A stretch of DNA of 46,492 nt from Pseudovibrio flavus (lineage in GTDB: Bacteria; Pseudomonadota; Alphaproteobacteria; Rhizobiales; Stappiaceae): positions 111,062-157,553 of the forward strand of contig NZ_SMMA01000056.1 of NCBI RefSeq assembly GCF_009711345.1, in the 5' to 3' direction. The notes beneath the pieces were generated by a model. The model saw nothing but the letters and a program-made list of their open reading frames with translations. It made no database searches and was not told the origin of the DNA. A program made the position numbers and the translations under genes. This document shows, in pieces, positions 1-9,006 of this stretch. The number at the start of each line of letters is the position of its first letter. Position 1 is the first letter of the stretch.

Positions 1-692
1 ACTATGCGCCGCCATCTATCCCCGTAGAGCCTCAAAGTCCGCAGACCAGCACCACCTACTCCGCAAGCAGCGGAAGCGTAAACTCCAATGGCTCAGATGT
101 GCAGTTCCATCAAAGCGTTAAGCAGTCATTCCAGACCATGTGTGTGCGCACGTGCGATGGCTATTACTTCCCGATGAGCAACACCAGTAATGCGACAGTT
201 TTCGTTGAAGATGAGGACGTTTGCCGCGCCATGTGCCCGGGGCAGAAAATGGAGCTCTACGTTTTCCGCAGCCCCGAAGAACAAGTGGGCCAGATGCGCT
301 CGCTTTCCGGTGCGCCGTACAGTGCTTTGCCGAACGCCTATAAATTCCAGCAGGGGGAAATCTCGGGCTGTGCCTGTGAAGGCCAGACAGAACGGGCTGC
401 GGTTCCAGCGCCTCACGAAGGCGGCTTTGTTCAAAGCCCAAGCGAAGATGTAATCACTGAAGGGGAAGCTCTTCCATCGCTTGTTCCGGGCGATACGGGC
501 GGCGCAACCAGCACTGTTTCTGTGCCTGATAAGCCTGCAATTCCATTGCCTTCCGAGCTTATGGAAGTCACTCCGGAAGAGCCTTCAGAAAAAGGCGTTC
601 CGGTAGAAGAAGAAAAGGCCCTACCTCGAAAGGTAGAGCCTAAAACAGGGCCTATTCGCCAAGTCGGTCCAAAGTATTTTGCCGACCAATAA
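1..692 (+). CDS. DUF2865 domain protein, 5' end cut by window edge
   Basis: The reading frame is open from base 3, so the gene begins outside the window; the GTG at 99 is internal, since coding-like sequence precedes it. The recognisable core (about 139-410) contains [12 protein letters not shown], two further CxxxCPG-type cysteines (VCRAMCPGQ) and [10 protein letters not shown], which together mark the DUF2865 family of alphaproteobacterial, probably envelope-located proteins of unknown function. The C-terminal third is a low-complexity Pro/Glu/Val-rich tail. The last 41 bases overlap the 3' end of gltX on the other strand. Family membership is read from the motif; no function is known to me. 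Confidence 0.85.
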   Translation, partial: YAPPSIPVEPQSPQTSTTYSASSGSVNSNGSDVQFHQSVKQSFQTMCVRTCDGYYFPMSNTSNATVFVEDEDVCRAMCPGQKMELYVFRSPEEQVGQMRSLSGAPYSALPNAYKFQQGEISGCACEGQTERAAVPAPHEGGFVQSPSEDVITEGEALPSLVPGDTGGATSTVSVPDKPAIPLPSELMEVTPEEPSEKGVPVEEEKALPRKVEPKTGPIRQVGPKYFADQ

Positions 693-2019
693 GCGGAAGC
701 AGAGCTTTCAGGTCTGGTCCATGGTCCAGACCTGTTACCGCTTTGCGAAGGGGCATAAATAGTCCCTTGCCCTTGCGGCCGGTCTCTTCCTTGAGCGCTT
801 TTGTCCAAGCGCCCCAAGTGGTTTCGTCCCATGGTTCAGCTGGCAGCATTTCAGTTGCCTTGCGGATAAAGTCAGCATCTTCTTCTGCAACTACTGCAGT
901 AATTGGACCCTTTACGACTTCCCACCAGCAAGCAGCATCACGAACGCTCGCGCAGTTTTCGCGCACGATTGCCCAGAATGCTTCGCCGCCTTCAATGCCC
1001 ATTGCTTCAAGGCGTTCTTTGGCAGCTTCAAACGGCATTTCGTGAACAATGCGTGCAGTCAGGTTACCAACGTCTTCTGGATCGAACTTTGCAGCAGACT
1101 TGGAGATGCCTTTGAAGTCCAGCATCTTGGCAAGTTCTTCAAGGTTTGCAGCAGGTTCCACCGCATGGCTTGTACCGGTAAGAACGGCCAAAGAGCAAAC
1201 TGCCATCGGCTCGTAACCAGCATCACGCAAAGAAGCGATAGAAAGAGCGCCGGTACGCTTGGACAGACCTTCGCCCGATGCGGTGGTCAGCAAGTTGTGG
1301 TGACCAAACTCAGGAACCTTACAGCCGAGCGCTTCGAAGATAGCGATCTGAACACCGGTGTTTGCGACGTGGTCTTCACCGCGAATTACGTGAGTGATTT
1401 CCATCTCGGCGTCATCCACGATGGATGGCAAGGTGTAGAGATAGGTACCATCAGCGCGAACCAACACAGGGTCAGAAAGAGAAGCAAGATCAACGGTCTG
1501 CGTACCGCGAATTAGGTCATCCCAGTGAACTTCGGTGCGCTTGATCGCAAACGGGTCGCCTTCCTCATGGTTCGGCAGTTTAAAGCGCCAATGAGGCTTA
1601 CGGCCTTCGGCTTCAAACTTCTCGATCTGTTCTGGAGTATAGCGAAGGCCAGCGCGATCATAGATCGGTGCTTTGCCAAGCGCGCGGGCGCGGTTACGGC
1701 GGCGCTCCAGTTCGTCTGCGCTCTCATAGCAAGCGTACAGAAGGCCCTTTGCCTTCAGCTCGTCTGCTGCTGCATCATAGCGATCAAAACGGTCTGACTG
1801 ACGCTCAATGCGGTCTGGCTGAATACCAAGCCAGCCGAGGTCGCGAAGGATACCGTCGGCAAATTCCTGAGTAGAGCGCTCTTGATCGGTGTCGTCGTAA
1901 CGCAGGATATACGTTCCACCTTGCGCCTTGGCGAAAAGCCAGTTGAACAGCGCCGGACGGCAGTTGCCGATATGGATATGTCCGGTCGGGGACGGTGCGA
2001 AACGGACGGTAACACTCAT
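652..2019 (-). CDS. gltX: Glutamyl-tRNA synthetase
   Basis: Class I aminoacyl-tRNA synthetase that charges tRNA-Glu with glutamate. At 455 residues it has the usual bacterial length. The ATP-binding HIGH-type motif is [10 protein letters not shown] (residues 10-19), the glutamate site RYDDTD is at 40-45, [10 protein letters not shown] at 208-217, and the KMSKS-type loop GLSKRTG at 251-257. Alphaproteobacteria often carry two gltX copies, one of which can be non-discriminating and also charge tRNA-Gln; sequence alone does not tell which this is. The stop lies inside the opposing DUF2865 gene (41-base tail-to-tail overlap). The gene stands alone, with 94 bases between it and the next upstream coding region. 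Confidence 0.95.
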   Translation of the reverse strand: MSVTVRFAPSPTGHIHIGNCRPALFNWLFAKAQGGTYILRYDDTDQERSTQEFADGILRDLGWLGIQPDRIERQSDRFDRYDAAADELKAKGLLYACYESADELERRRNRARALGKAPIYDRAGLRYTPEQIEKFEAEGRKPHWRFKLPNHEEGDPFAIKRTEVHWDDLIRGTQTVDLASLSDPVLVRADGTYLYTLPSIVDDAEMEITHVIRGEDHVANTGVQIAIFEALGCKVPEFGHHNLLTTASGEGLSKRTGALSIASLRDAGYEPMAVCSLAVLTGTSHAVEPAANLEELAKMLDFKGISKSAAKFDPEDVGNLTARIVHEMPFEAAKERLEAMGIEGGEAFWAIVRENCASVRDAACWWEVVKGPITAVVAEEDADFIRKATEMLPAEPWDETTWGAWTKALKEETGRKGKGLFMPLRKAVTGLDHGPDLKALLPLIGRQNTLDRLGE

Positions 2020-2113
2020 GGAGTCAGCCTTTAAACAAATAGGTTTGAAACTGGTTCGTCCTCGTTCCCCTAGAGCGTTGCGTGCACGCGGTCAAGCAGC
2101 GGACAACCATGAT

Positions 2114-3355
2114 CTACGATTTTACAGGGCCTGAACCTTCGGGACCATATTGCTGACGCAGTTTAGGCAGCACACAGAACAAAAACGCAGCAGATACCGC
2201 ACAAAGGCCTGAAAGCCAGAAGAACTGCAGCTCGATGCCAATACCCCTATCAATCAAAATGCCTACCACTGCAGGCGGTAGCGCTGAACTCAGAACAGTC
2301 GAAACGGAAACGACAGAGCGGATCGAACCGATGTGAGCTGTGCCATACATCTCTGCAAAAATGGCTGTAGAACTTGAGCCCCAAAAACCAAAGGACATAC
2401 CGGCAAACAGCAGCCCGATGATCAACGAGAAGGTGGTATCACACATCGCCAGCAAGCTCATGGCAATTGCGAGCGGTACGGCATTGAGGGGAAACACGTT
2501 GATTGCCGTAAACCGGTCTACAAGCAAACCGCAGACAAGAGAGGAAATTGCGGAGGCGACACCATAGAACGGCAAAGCTGCTGGAAGCGCATAGATCGCC
2601 CAGCCCTTCACTTCGGCAAAGTGTCCTTGGTGAAAGAGAAGCGGAGCAAAACACAAAGGCAGAAGGTTCGCCACAAGAAGCACTGACCAGAAACGCCAGT
2701 CACGCAGCGCCTGCTTTAGGGTCCAACTCACCGGAGAAGGGCCAGCATGTGTCGACACAATCAGGTTTTCCGGCGTACGGTCTTTGCGCAGTAGCACGAA
2801 CACCGCGGGCAAGATAACCAGCAGTAGGGCCATGCTAACGGCGAAGAAGATCGTTCTCCAGTCGACAGTAAGCAGCACCAGCGCCAGACTGAATGGGATT
2901 GTGGCTTCACCAAACATATGGCCCATGGTGATGGCGCTCAGTGCCTTGCCGCGGGATGCATTGTACCAGCGTGCCATTGCGGTTTGGGCGACAAGCGGCA
3001 GCATGCCCTGCCCGCATAAACGAACGACAAACAAAGACACACAGAAAAACGCAAAGCCTGCTTCTAGCGACATGCCAAAGGTGCCAAGGCTGAGGAAAGC
3101 CAAGCAGACGACGGCTGAGTGAACGGGCCTAAAACGGTCCGTGTAGCGCCCAAGGTACATCAAGCAAGCGGCGCTAACTAACGTGACCACCATAAACAGC
3201 AGGCCGAAGTCACCGTGTGACAGGCCATAGGTCGCGCGGATCTGAGGAGAAAAGAGGCCTAAAAGGTAACCCTGCCCCGCCCCGCCTGCGAACATCAAAA
3301 GAAACCCACCGCCGATCCAGCGCAGGTTTTTACCAATAAATTCAAAAAGGTTCAT
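2114..3355 (-). CDS. MFS transporter, second of a tandem pair
   Basis: Integral inner-membrane permease of the major facilitator superfamily, about 413 residues with roughly twelve hydrophobic stretches. It is clearly a paralogue of the upstream gene: both share SHGxFGxLF after the first helices, GQGMLPL.xQTAMARWYNASRGKALS in the middle of the N-terminal half, and a C-terminal SFG.W..S.xAI..EMYGT.HIGxIRS region. I place the start at the ATG at 3355 (MNLFEFIGKNLRW), which aligns with the start of the paralogue and sits 4 bases after its stop; longer forms would read back into that gene. Substrate unknown. Probably co-transcribed with the upstream copy. Confidence 0.85.
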   Translation of the reverse strand: MNLFEFIGKNLRWIGGGFLLMFAGGAGQGYLLGLFSPQIRATYGLSHGDFGLLFMVVTLVSAACLMYLGRYTDRFRPVHSAVVCLAFLSLGTFGMSLEAGFAFFCVSLFVVRLCGQGMLPLVAQTAMARWYNASRGKALSAITMGHMFGEATIPFSLALVLLTVDWRTIFFAVSMALLLVILPAVFVLLRKDRTPENLIVSTHAGPSPVSWTLKQALRDWRFWSVLLVANLLPLCFAPLLFHQGHFAEVKGWAIYALPAALPFYGVASAISSLVCGLLVDRFTAINVFPLNAVPLAIAMSLLAMCDTTFSLIIGLLFAGMSFGFWGSSSTAIFAEMYGTAHIGSIRSVVSVSTVLSSALPPAVVGILIDRGIGIELQFFWLSGLCAVSAAFLFCVLPKLRQQYGPEGSGPVKS

Positions 3356-3359
3356 AGCA

Positions 3360-4595
3360 CTACAAAGGCTTGAAAGATGCCGGTGGCCGTGGTGCACGGA
3401 CTTTGGACTGAATGAAGAAAAGGAGAGCAACAAAGAGAAACACGAAACCCGATAGCCAGATAAACTGGATATCTAGCGTGATGCCATTGTCGATGAGGTT
3501 TCCGGTTATGCCGGGAGATACTGCCGATGCTGCAACCATTGTAACGGCGAGCACCGATCTGATTTCGCCGATGTGTTTGGTGCCGTACATTTCTGAAAGG
3601 ATTGCAGCAGTCGAAGCGTTCCACGACCCGAAGGAGACAGCAAGGCAGACAAATGCAGCAATATAACTGGCTGTCGTCGTGCCGGCGCCGAAAAGCAAAA
3701 TGGCAGCGACCAGCGGCAGCGTCATATAGGGTAGCAGGCTGACGCCTCTATACCGGTCAACAAGAAACCCGACACCAAAAGCTGAGCAGGCTGAAATACC
3801 GGCATAAAGCGGAAGAAAGCCTGCAAAAATCTCCGGCTGCCAGCCTTTTAGCTCCATCAAGTAGGCCTGATGGAACATCAAGCTTGTGATGAAAAACGGA
3901 TAGAGGTTTCTTGCGGTGACAACCACCCAAAAACGCCAGTCGCGGATGACCTGATTTTTCTGCCAATCGATTTGGACGAGGCTTGCAGCGCGCTTTGGGT
4001 CTGCGCCTTCTGGCACCCGCTCCTTTTTCAGCAGAAAGTAACAGGCTGGTAATACAGCAAGCGCCAGAACGAGTGCCGAGCCAGCCCAGAACCAGCGCCA
4101 TCCGAACGTTAGAATAACGGAGAGAATAACCAGCGGCAGCACTGCTTCACCGCACATGTGCCCTGTTGAACTGACTGACAGAGCCTTACCGCGAGAGGCG
4201 TTGTACCATCTTGCCATCGCGGTTTGGGAAAGAAGCGGCAACATACCTTGCCCAAACAAACGCAGGACAAGCAACGCGAAGGCCAGCACGTAGATGGAAG
4301 TCTGGCATGCCATTAGCATGGCGGCACCAGCAAGCATTGCCAGACATATGCATGACATTTTTGCAGCTGGCAGCCTATCTATATATCGGCTTGCGAACAT
4401 CAAACAGCCGCCTGCAGACAGCGTAATCATCATGAACAGGCTGCCGAACTCGCCGTGGCTGAGATCATATAATTCGCGGATAAAAGGAGAGAACTGCCCG
4501 ATCACATAGACCTGACCGTATCCGGCGCAGAGCACCAGAATAAAGCCACCCGCGAGCCAGCGGGCGTTGTCTTTAATAAACGTTGTAAAGGACAT
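3360..4595 (-). CDS. MFS transporter, first of a tandem pair
   Basis: Inner-membrane permease of 411 residues, MFS fold with about twelve membrane segments. It has the loop 2-3 motif region (SRYIDR after helix 2) and the TAMARWYNASRGKALS segment shared with its neighbour. The pair looks like an old tandem duplication, because the sequences have diverged throughout while keeping the same anchors. A hairpin in the mRNA leader covers the likely ribosome-binding site (see 4607-4630), and a terminator separates the pair from nadE upstream, so the two genes probably form their own transcript. Substrate not predictable from sequence. Confidence 0.87.
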   Translation of the reverse strand: MSFTTFIKDNARWLAGGFILVLCAGYGQVYVIGQFSPFIRELYDLSHGEFGSLFMMITLSAGGCLMFASRYIDRLPAAKMSCICLAMLAGAAMLMACQTSIYVLAFALLVLRLFGQGMLPLLSQTAMARWYNASRGKALSVSSTGHMCGEAVLPLVILSVILTFGWRWFWAGSALVLALAVLPACYFLLKKERVPEGADPKRAASLVQIDWQKNQVIRDWRFWVVVTARNLYPFFITSLMFHQAYLMELKGWQPEIFAGFLPLYAGISACSAFGVGFLVDRYRGVSLLPYMTLPLVAAILLFGAGTTTASYIAAFVCLAVSFGSWNASTAAILSEMYGTKHIGEIRSVLAVTMVAASAVSPGITGNLIDNGITLDIQFIWLSGFVFLFVALLFFIQSKVRAPRPPASFKPL

Positions 4596-4606
4596 TACAG
4601 ATGGGC

Positions 4607-4630
4607 CTCCCCGAGTCTTTTCTCGGTGAG
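4607..4630 (-). promoter_or_regulatory. Leader hairpin covering the Shine-Dalgarno site of the first MFS gene
   Basis: In the mRNA direction the stem is CTC-A-CCGAG, loop AAAAGA, CTCGG-G-GAG: eight pairs and one mismatch. The 3' arm contains the purine run GGGGAG, the only good ribosome-binding sequence before the ATG (about 10 bases away). Pairing would hide it. The structure is visible; a regulatory role is inference. Confidence 0.4.
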
Positions 4631-4704
4631 TGCCTACCCCTTTACAAGGGCGCAGAACTACGTGTTGATGCAGTTGTCTTTACGGCAATATTTGCCATTA
4701 AAAC

Positions 4705-4733
4705 GAAAAACGCCGCCCTGAATGTGGGCGGCG
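4705..4733 (-). terminator. Rho-independent terminator after nadE
   Basis: Stem CGCCGCCC (4711-4718) and GGGCGGCG (4726-4733) with a 7-base loop, followed on the minus strand by TTTTTCGTTTT. It lies 22 bases past the nadE stop and ends that transcript before the MFS pair. Confidence 0.85.
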
Positions 4734-4755
4734 CTTAAAGATAAACTGCGAGACC

Positions 4756-6426
4756 TTAGAGGTTGTTATCGCGGTATCGGTTGGTGATCGGGTATCTGCG
4801 GTCACGGCCGAAGTTCTTCCGGCTGATTTTTACGCCCGGCGCTGCCTGACGGCGTTTGTACTCCGCGATATAAAGCAGGTGCTCAACGCGCTTTACTGTT
4901 TCAGCAGGATGGCCGCGCTTGATGATGTCAGCGACGGACATTTCCTCTTCAACGAGGCAGTAGAGGATGTCATCCAGAACATCATATTCTGGCAGGCTGT
5001 CCTGATCCTTCTGATTTTCGCGAAGCTCTGCGGTTGGTGCCTTAACGATGATGTTGTTAGGGATCACTTCACCGGCAGGGCCCATAACACCAGCTGGCAA
5101 GTTTTCGTTTCGCCATTTTGCAAGGTGATAGACGTGGGTTTTGTAAAGATCTTTGATCGGGTTAAAGCCGCCGTTCATGTCGCCATAAAGGGTGGCATAG
5201 CCGACTGACATCTCTGACTTGTTTCCCGTTGTCAGCACCATTGCGCCGAACTTGTTGGATACGGCCATGAGAATGGTGCCGCGTGCACGAGACTGAAGGT
5301 TCTCTTCTGTAATGCCGCTCTCGGTGCCTTCAAAAATCGGAGAAAGGCAGTCAAGGAAGCCCTCAACCGGCTGTGCGATTGGCACAATGTCGTAACGAAC
5401 ACCAAGAGCCTCAGCACAGGCTTTCGCGTCTACAAGGCTTTCCTGCGAGGTATAGCGGTATGGAAGCATAATGCAGTGAACACGGTCTGCGCCAAGTGCA
5501 TCTACCGCCATTGCAGCACAGATCGCGCTGTCGATACCGCCGGACAGACCCAGCACAACGCCCGGGAAGCCATTCTTATTCACGTAGTCTTTCAGACCCA
5601 GAACGCAGGCGTTCCAATCCGCTTCATCATGGCTCGGAATTCCTGCAAGCTCGCCCTGTGCAGCAACCCAGTTACCGTCTTCGCTGCGGGACCAGTCAAC
5701 ATAGGCAACGGCCTCTGCCATCTGCGGCATTTGCAAAGCAAGGCTGCGATCAGCGTTGATTACGAAGGATGCACCGTCAAATACCAACTCATCCTGTCCG
5801 CCCAACTGGTTGCAGTAGACAAGCGGCAGACCGGTCTCCACAACACGCTGCAGATTGACCTGTAGGCGATCTTCCACCTTCGCACGGTGATAAGGAGATC
5901 CGTTTGGAACCAGCAGAATTTCTGCTCCAGTCTCTTCAAGGCATTCACAAACCTCGTCAGACCATGTGTCTTCACAGATCGGCACGCCAATGCGAATACC
6001 GCGGAAGTTCACCGGGCCCGGCAGCGGGCCGGAAGCAAACACGCGCTTTTCATCAAACACAGCGTAGTTCGGCAGATCAACCTTGAAGCGGACGGCCTGA
6101 ATTTTACCCTCGTCGAGCAGAGCAACAGCATTGTACAGCTTGCCCTCTTCCGACCATGGCAGACCAACAAGCATTGCAGGAGCGCCGTTTGCTGTAATTT
6201 CAGCAAGCTCTTCAACAGCAACCTTACAGTCTGCAACAAAGGATGGCTTTAGCACCAGATCTTCTGGCGGATAACCGCAGATGAACAGCTCTGGGAACAG
6301 AAGAAGATCAGCGCCATCTTCCGCCGCCTGACGGTGGTACTTTGTAGCAAGGTCCTTATTACCCTGAAGATCACCTAGGCGCGGGTTGGTCTGGATTAGG
6401 GCAAGTCGAAAATTGTCTGTCATCAT
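4756..6426 (-). CDS. nadE: Glutamine-dependent NAD+ synthetase
   Basis: Catalyses the last step of NAD biosynthesis: amidation of nicotinate adenine dinucleotide using ATP and ammonia cut from glutamine. At 556 residues it has both domains. The N-terminal nitrilase-type glutaminase has the triad E46 (LLFPELF), K115 (FKVDLPNYAVFDEKR) and C151 (VPICEDTW). The C-terminal synthetase has the ATP-binding P-loop SGGIDS (295-300) and the TTGNKSE segment. The length suits the two-domain glutamine-dependent form, not the short ammonia-only form. Two ATG codons occur in a row at the start; either is possible. It is a single gene, bounded downstream by a strong terminator. Confidence 0.96.
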   Translation of the reverse strand: MMTDNFRLALIQTNPRLGDLQGNKDLATKYHRQAAEDGADLLLFPELFICGYPPEDLVLKPSFVADCKVAVEELAEITANGAPAMLVGLPWSEEGKLYNAVALLDEGKIQAVRFKVDLPNYAVFDEKRVFASGPLPGPVNFRGIRIGVPICEDTWSDEVCECLEETGAEILLVPNGSPYHRAKVEDRLQVNLQRVVETGLPLVYCNQLGGQDELVFDGASFVINADRSLALQMPQMAEAVAYVDWSRSEDGNWVAAQGELAGIPSHDEADWNACVLGLKDYVNKNGFPGVVLGLSGGIDSAICAAMAVDALGADRVHCIMLPYRYTSQESLVDAKACAEALGVRYDIVPIAQPVEGFLDCLSPIFEGTESGITEENLQSRARGTILMAVSNKFGAMVLTTGNKSEMSVGYATLYGDMNGGFNPIKDLYKTHVYHLAKWRNENLPAGVMGPAGEVIPNNIIVKAPTAELRENQKDQDSLPEYDVLDDILYCLVEEEMSVADIIKRGHPAETVKRVEHLLYIAEYKRRQAAPGVKISRKNFGRDRRYPITNRYRDNNL

Positions 6427-6517
6427 AAAAGCGTCACTGGGTTTTTAACCGTTTGCAATGCTTAGTAAAGACAAGCGCTCCTATACACAATGCCCTATTG
6501 CTTGTTAGCTATCAAAT

Positions 6518-7093
6518 CTACAGGAAGGTCTGATCATCATCGCTGTTTTTGGTTAGCGCCTGAATTTCTTTACGTGCTTTCTCTGAGATTTTTCCGCTGG
6601 AGAGTGCTTTTTCCAAACGTGAAATCTGCGTGCGCCATTTATCTGTCGCGGTGGCCTTGTTTCTCCGGTCCTTCGCCAGGGCAACGTTCGGCCCTTCGGA
6701 GATAATCGCCGCCATACGTTCAAATAGAACTGCTGGTGAAATTGGCTTACCGAGAAAGAGGTTCACACCCGCATTAATGGAAGCTGTAACAACAGAGCGT
6801 CGGGAGTCCGCACTAATGACGATGACCGGTGTTTTGGCTATTTCAGGATTGTTGTGACTTCGCAAGATGCGCAGAAATTCATTGCCATCAACAGGGCTCA
6901 TTACCCAGTCCAGCAAGACGATATCGGGCTGCCGATCAAGCACTACAGCAATGGCGTCAGCTCCATCTTGCGCTTCATAAATAGAACGCACGCCGAAGCC
7001 CGTAACCATCGTACGCAGCAGACCGCGCATATAGTTATTGTCTTCCGCAATCAGAACGGAAATGCCCGATAAGATAGCCGGATCATTACGCAT
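6518..7093 (-). CDS. Response regulator, receiver domain only, with C-terminal tail
   Basis: CheY-like receiver domain in residues 10-130: acidic pair E17/D18, phospho-acceptor D62 (VLLDWVM), the S/T switch in VISAD (S94) and K116 (GKPIS). After it comes a charged, Lys/Arg/Ala-rich tail of about 60 residues with no known output domain. This is a stand-alone regulator probably signalling by protein contact, as CheY or DivK do. No histidine kinase or chemotaxis gene is adjacent, so its partner is unknown. Its leader carries a perfect 10-base inverted repeat (7120-7143). Confidence 0.88.
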   Translation of the reverse strand: MRNDPAILSGISVLIAEDNNYMRGLLRTMVTGFGVRSIYEAQDGADAIAVVLDRQPDIVLLDWVMSPVDGNEFLRILRSHNNPEIAKTPVIVISADSRRSVVTASINAGVNLFLGKPISPAVLFERMAAIISEGPNVALAKDRRNKATATDKWRTQISRLEKALSSGKISEKARKEIQALTKNSDDDQTFL

Positions 7094-7119
7094 TTTCCGC
7101 CCCTCACCCCAGTTAGGTT

Positions 7120-7143
7120 TACGCAGTTGCAGCCAACTGCGTA
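7120..7143 (-). promoter_or_regulatory. Perfect 10-bp inverted repeat upstream of the response regulator
   Basis: Arms TACGCAGTTG (7120-7129) and CAACTGCGTA (7134-7143) with a 4-base loop, 27 bases before the start codon. A second, weaker hairpin (GCCTC/GAGGC, 7150-7168) lies next to it. It could be an operator or an mRNA leader stem; no T-tract follows, so it is not a classical terminator. Confidence 0.45.
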
Positions 7144-7221
7144 CGACTCGCCTCTCTTTACCGGAGGCTGAGCATGTATGTAGATTACAGTAAATCTACC
7201 TAATGGAAAGTGAAGGCAAAC

Positions 7222-7250
7222 AAAAAAGGGCGACCTCTGCGAGACCGCCC
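7222..7250 (-). terminator. Rho-independent terminator after DAHP synthase gene
   Basis: On the minus strand GGGCGgtCTC, short loop, GAGgtCGCCC and then TTTTTTG. It lies 28 bases past the stop codon at 7278. Confidence 0.8.
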
Positions 7251-7277
7251 CATTTCAATCGTTTCAAGACCGGTTGA

Positions 7278-8648
7278 TTATGCGACCTGGCTCACGCGAT
7301 CATCAGACTCGCGGCGCAAGTTCTCGGAAATGAGGAACGCCAGCTCGAGGGCCTGATCGGCATTGAGACGTGGATCACAGTGGGTGTGATAACGGTTACC
7401 CAGATCTTCAGGGGAAACTTCACGAGCACCACCGGTACATTCAGTCACGTTACGGCCAGTCATTTCCACGTGAACGCCGCCAGCATGGGTGCCTTCGGCG
7501 CGGTGAACTGCAAAGAAGCTTTCAACTTCTTTCAGCACACGGTCGAATGGACGGGTCTTATAGCCGTTGGATGTGATTGTGTTGCCATGCATTGGATCAC
7601 AAGACCAAACAACCTTACGGCCTTCACGTTCAACCGCACGAACAAGCGCAGGCAGATGATCAAACACTTTGTCTGCACCAAAGCGAGCGATCAGGGTCAA
7701 GCGGCCCGGCTCGTTTTCAGGGTTTAGAATGTCGATCAGTTCCAGCAACCCATCAGGAGTGAGGGATGGACCACACTTGAGGCCAATCGGGTTTTTAACA
7801 CCACGGAAGAACTCAAGGTGCGCATGGTCAGGCTGGCGGGTACGATCACCGATCCAAAGCATATGGCCGGAAGTTGCGTAGTAATCGCCAGTGGTGGAAT
7901 CCACACGGGTCAGCGCCTCTTCGTAGCCTAGAAGCAGAGCTTCGTGGCTGGTGAAGAAATCGGTCTGACGCAGCTGCTGCGTGGTATCAGCACCAACACC
8001 GCAGGCGCGCATGAATGCAAGCGCTTCAGAAATGCGGTCTGCAGTTTCCTGATAGCGGTGGCTCTGCGGGCTATCCTTAACGAAGCCGAGCATCCACTGA
8101 TGCACGTGGTCAAGGTTAGCAAAGCCGCCCTGCGCGAAAGCGCGGATCAGGTTAAGCGTTGCAGCAGACTGGCGGTATGCCATTGCCTGGCGTTTTGGAT
8201 CTGGAATGCGGCTTTCTTCAGTGAAGTCGATGCCGTTGATGATGTCACCACGGTAGCTTGGCAGCTCTACACCATCCTTCATCTCGAAATCGGAAGAACG
8301 AGGTTTTGCGAACTGACCAGCAATACGGCCAACCTTCACAACAGGAAGTTTGGAACCATAGGTAAGCACAACGGCCATTTGAAGAAAGACGCGGAAAAAG
8401 TCTCGGATGTGATCTGCATGATGCTCCGCAAAGCTCTCTGCACAATCACCACCCTGCAAGAGGAAACCACGCCCCTCGGCAACTTCAGCAAGATGCGCTT
8501 TTAGATTCCGCGCCTCGCCAGCAAACACGAGCGGCGGATAAGATGCAAGGCGAGCTTCAACGTCTGCCACTGCCTGCTGGTCTGGATAAGCCGGAACCTG
8601 AAGGATCGGTTTTGATCTCCAGGAACTCGGGGTCCATTTTTCCGCCAT
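7278..8648 (-). CDS. aroG: Class II DAHP synthase (3-deoxy-7-phosphoheptulonate synthase)
   Basis: First enzyme of the shikimate pathway: joins phosphoenolpyruvate and erythrose 4-phosphate to DAHP for aromatic amino acids. The 456-residue protein is the plant/actinobacterial-like class II type. It shows the metal-site cysteine in GGDCAESF (C69), [14 protein letters not shown] (about 104-117), GLKCGPS, the metal-binding histidine in CDPMHGNT, and [14 protein letters not shown] near the C-terminus. It stands alone, with its own terminator and a 358-base upstream gap containing possible leader hairpins. Class II enzymes vary in feedback control; nothing here shows which aromatic acid inhibits it. 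Confidence 0.95.
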   Translation of the reverse strand: MAEKWTPSSWRSKPILQVPAYPDQQAVADVEARLASYPPLVFAGEARNLKAHLAEVAEGRGFLLQGGDCAESFAEHHADHIRDFFRVFLQMAVVLTYGSKLPVVKVGRIAGQFAKPRSSDFEMKDGVELPSYRGDIINGIDFTEESRIPDPKRQAMAYRQSAATLNLIRAFAQGGFANLDHVHQWMLGFVKDSPQSHRYQETADRISEALAFMRACGVGADTTQQLRQTDFFTSHEALLLGYEEALTRVDSTTGDYYATSGHMLWIGDRTRQPDHAHLEFFRGVKNPIGLKCGPSLTPDGLLELIDILNPENEPGRLTLIARFGADKVFDHLPALVRAVEREGRKVVWSCDPMHGNTITSNGYKTRPFDRVLKEVESFFAVHRAEGTHAGGVHVEMTGRNVTECTGGAREVSPEDLGNRYHTHCDPRLNADQALELAFLISENLRRESDDRVSQVA

Positions 8649-9006
8649 TTGTAAAACTCCAGTAAATAACTTTGCGAGCCGTAGAGCTTATGCCCCCACC
8701 TTGTGGCTCGCCACTGTTTTTTCAGGGTAAAACCTGAACAGACAGCGCTTATACACGGCTGTTCGTTAGGTGACCAGACCTCTTATCCTCAAGAGAACTA
8801 CAGTAAAGGTGGTCTAAACCCCTCTTTTTCGGGGCATTGCGATGCAGCACCCCGACATATTCAGCAATATTAGCATAGTTAATCGCAAAGAGGCCGAACA
8901 CTGGCAGATTATTCCACCTAACTCGTTTGAGAAATTCTCAGTAAAGCAGAAGATAGCGCAATAGGTGTGACCTGTGGATCACACCGGACTATCGACTTTT
9001 GTTCAA
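8649..9006 (-). promoter_or_regulatory. Non-coding 358-base leader/promoter region of the DAHP synthase gene
   Basis: No supported gene. Inverted repeats: GCGAGCC/GGCTCGC (8674-8680 with 8705-8711), TTCAGG/CCTGAA (8721-8726 with 8733-8738), ACAGC/GCTGT around 8740-8762, and a CCCC/GGGG stem near 8819-8834. I found no leader peptide rich in Trp, Phe or Tyr codons, so classical attenuation is not shown. GGTGTGA/TCACACC (8964-8985) lies just past the next gene's stop and may end that transcript, though no T-run follows. Confidence 0.35.

Noticed and set aside
8649-9006. Trp or Phe attenuator leader peptide before the DAHP synthase gene
   Set aside because: No short frame with repeated Trp, Phe or Tyr codons and a ribosome-binding site is present, and the nearest stem to the gene is followed by A, not T.
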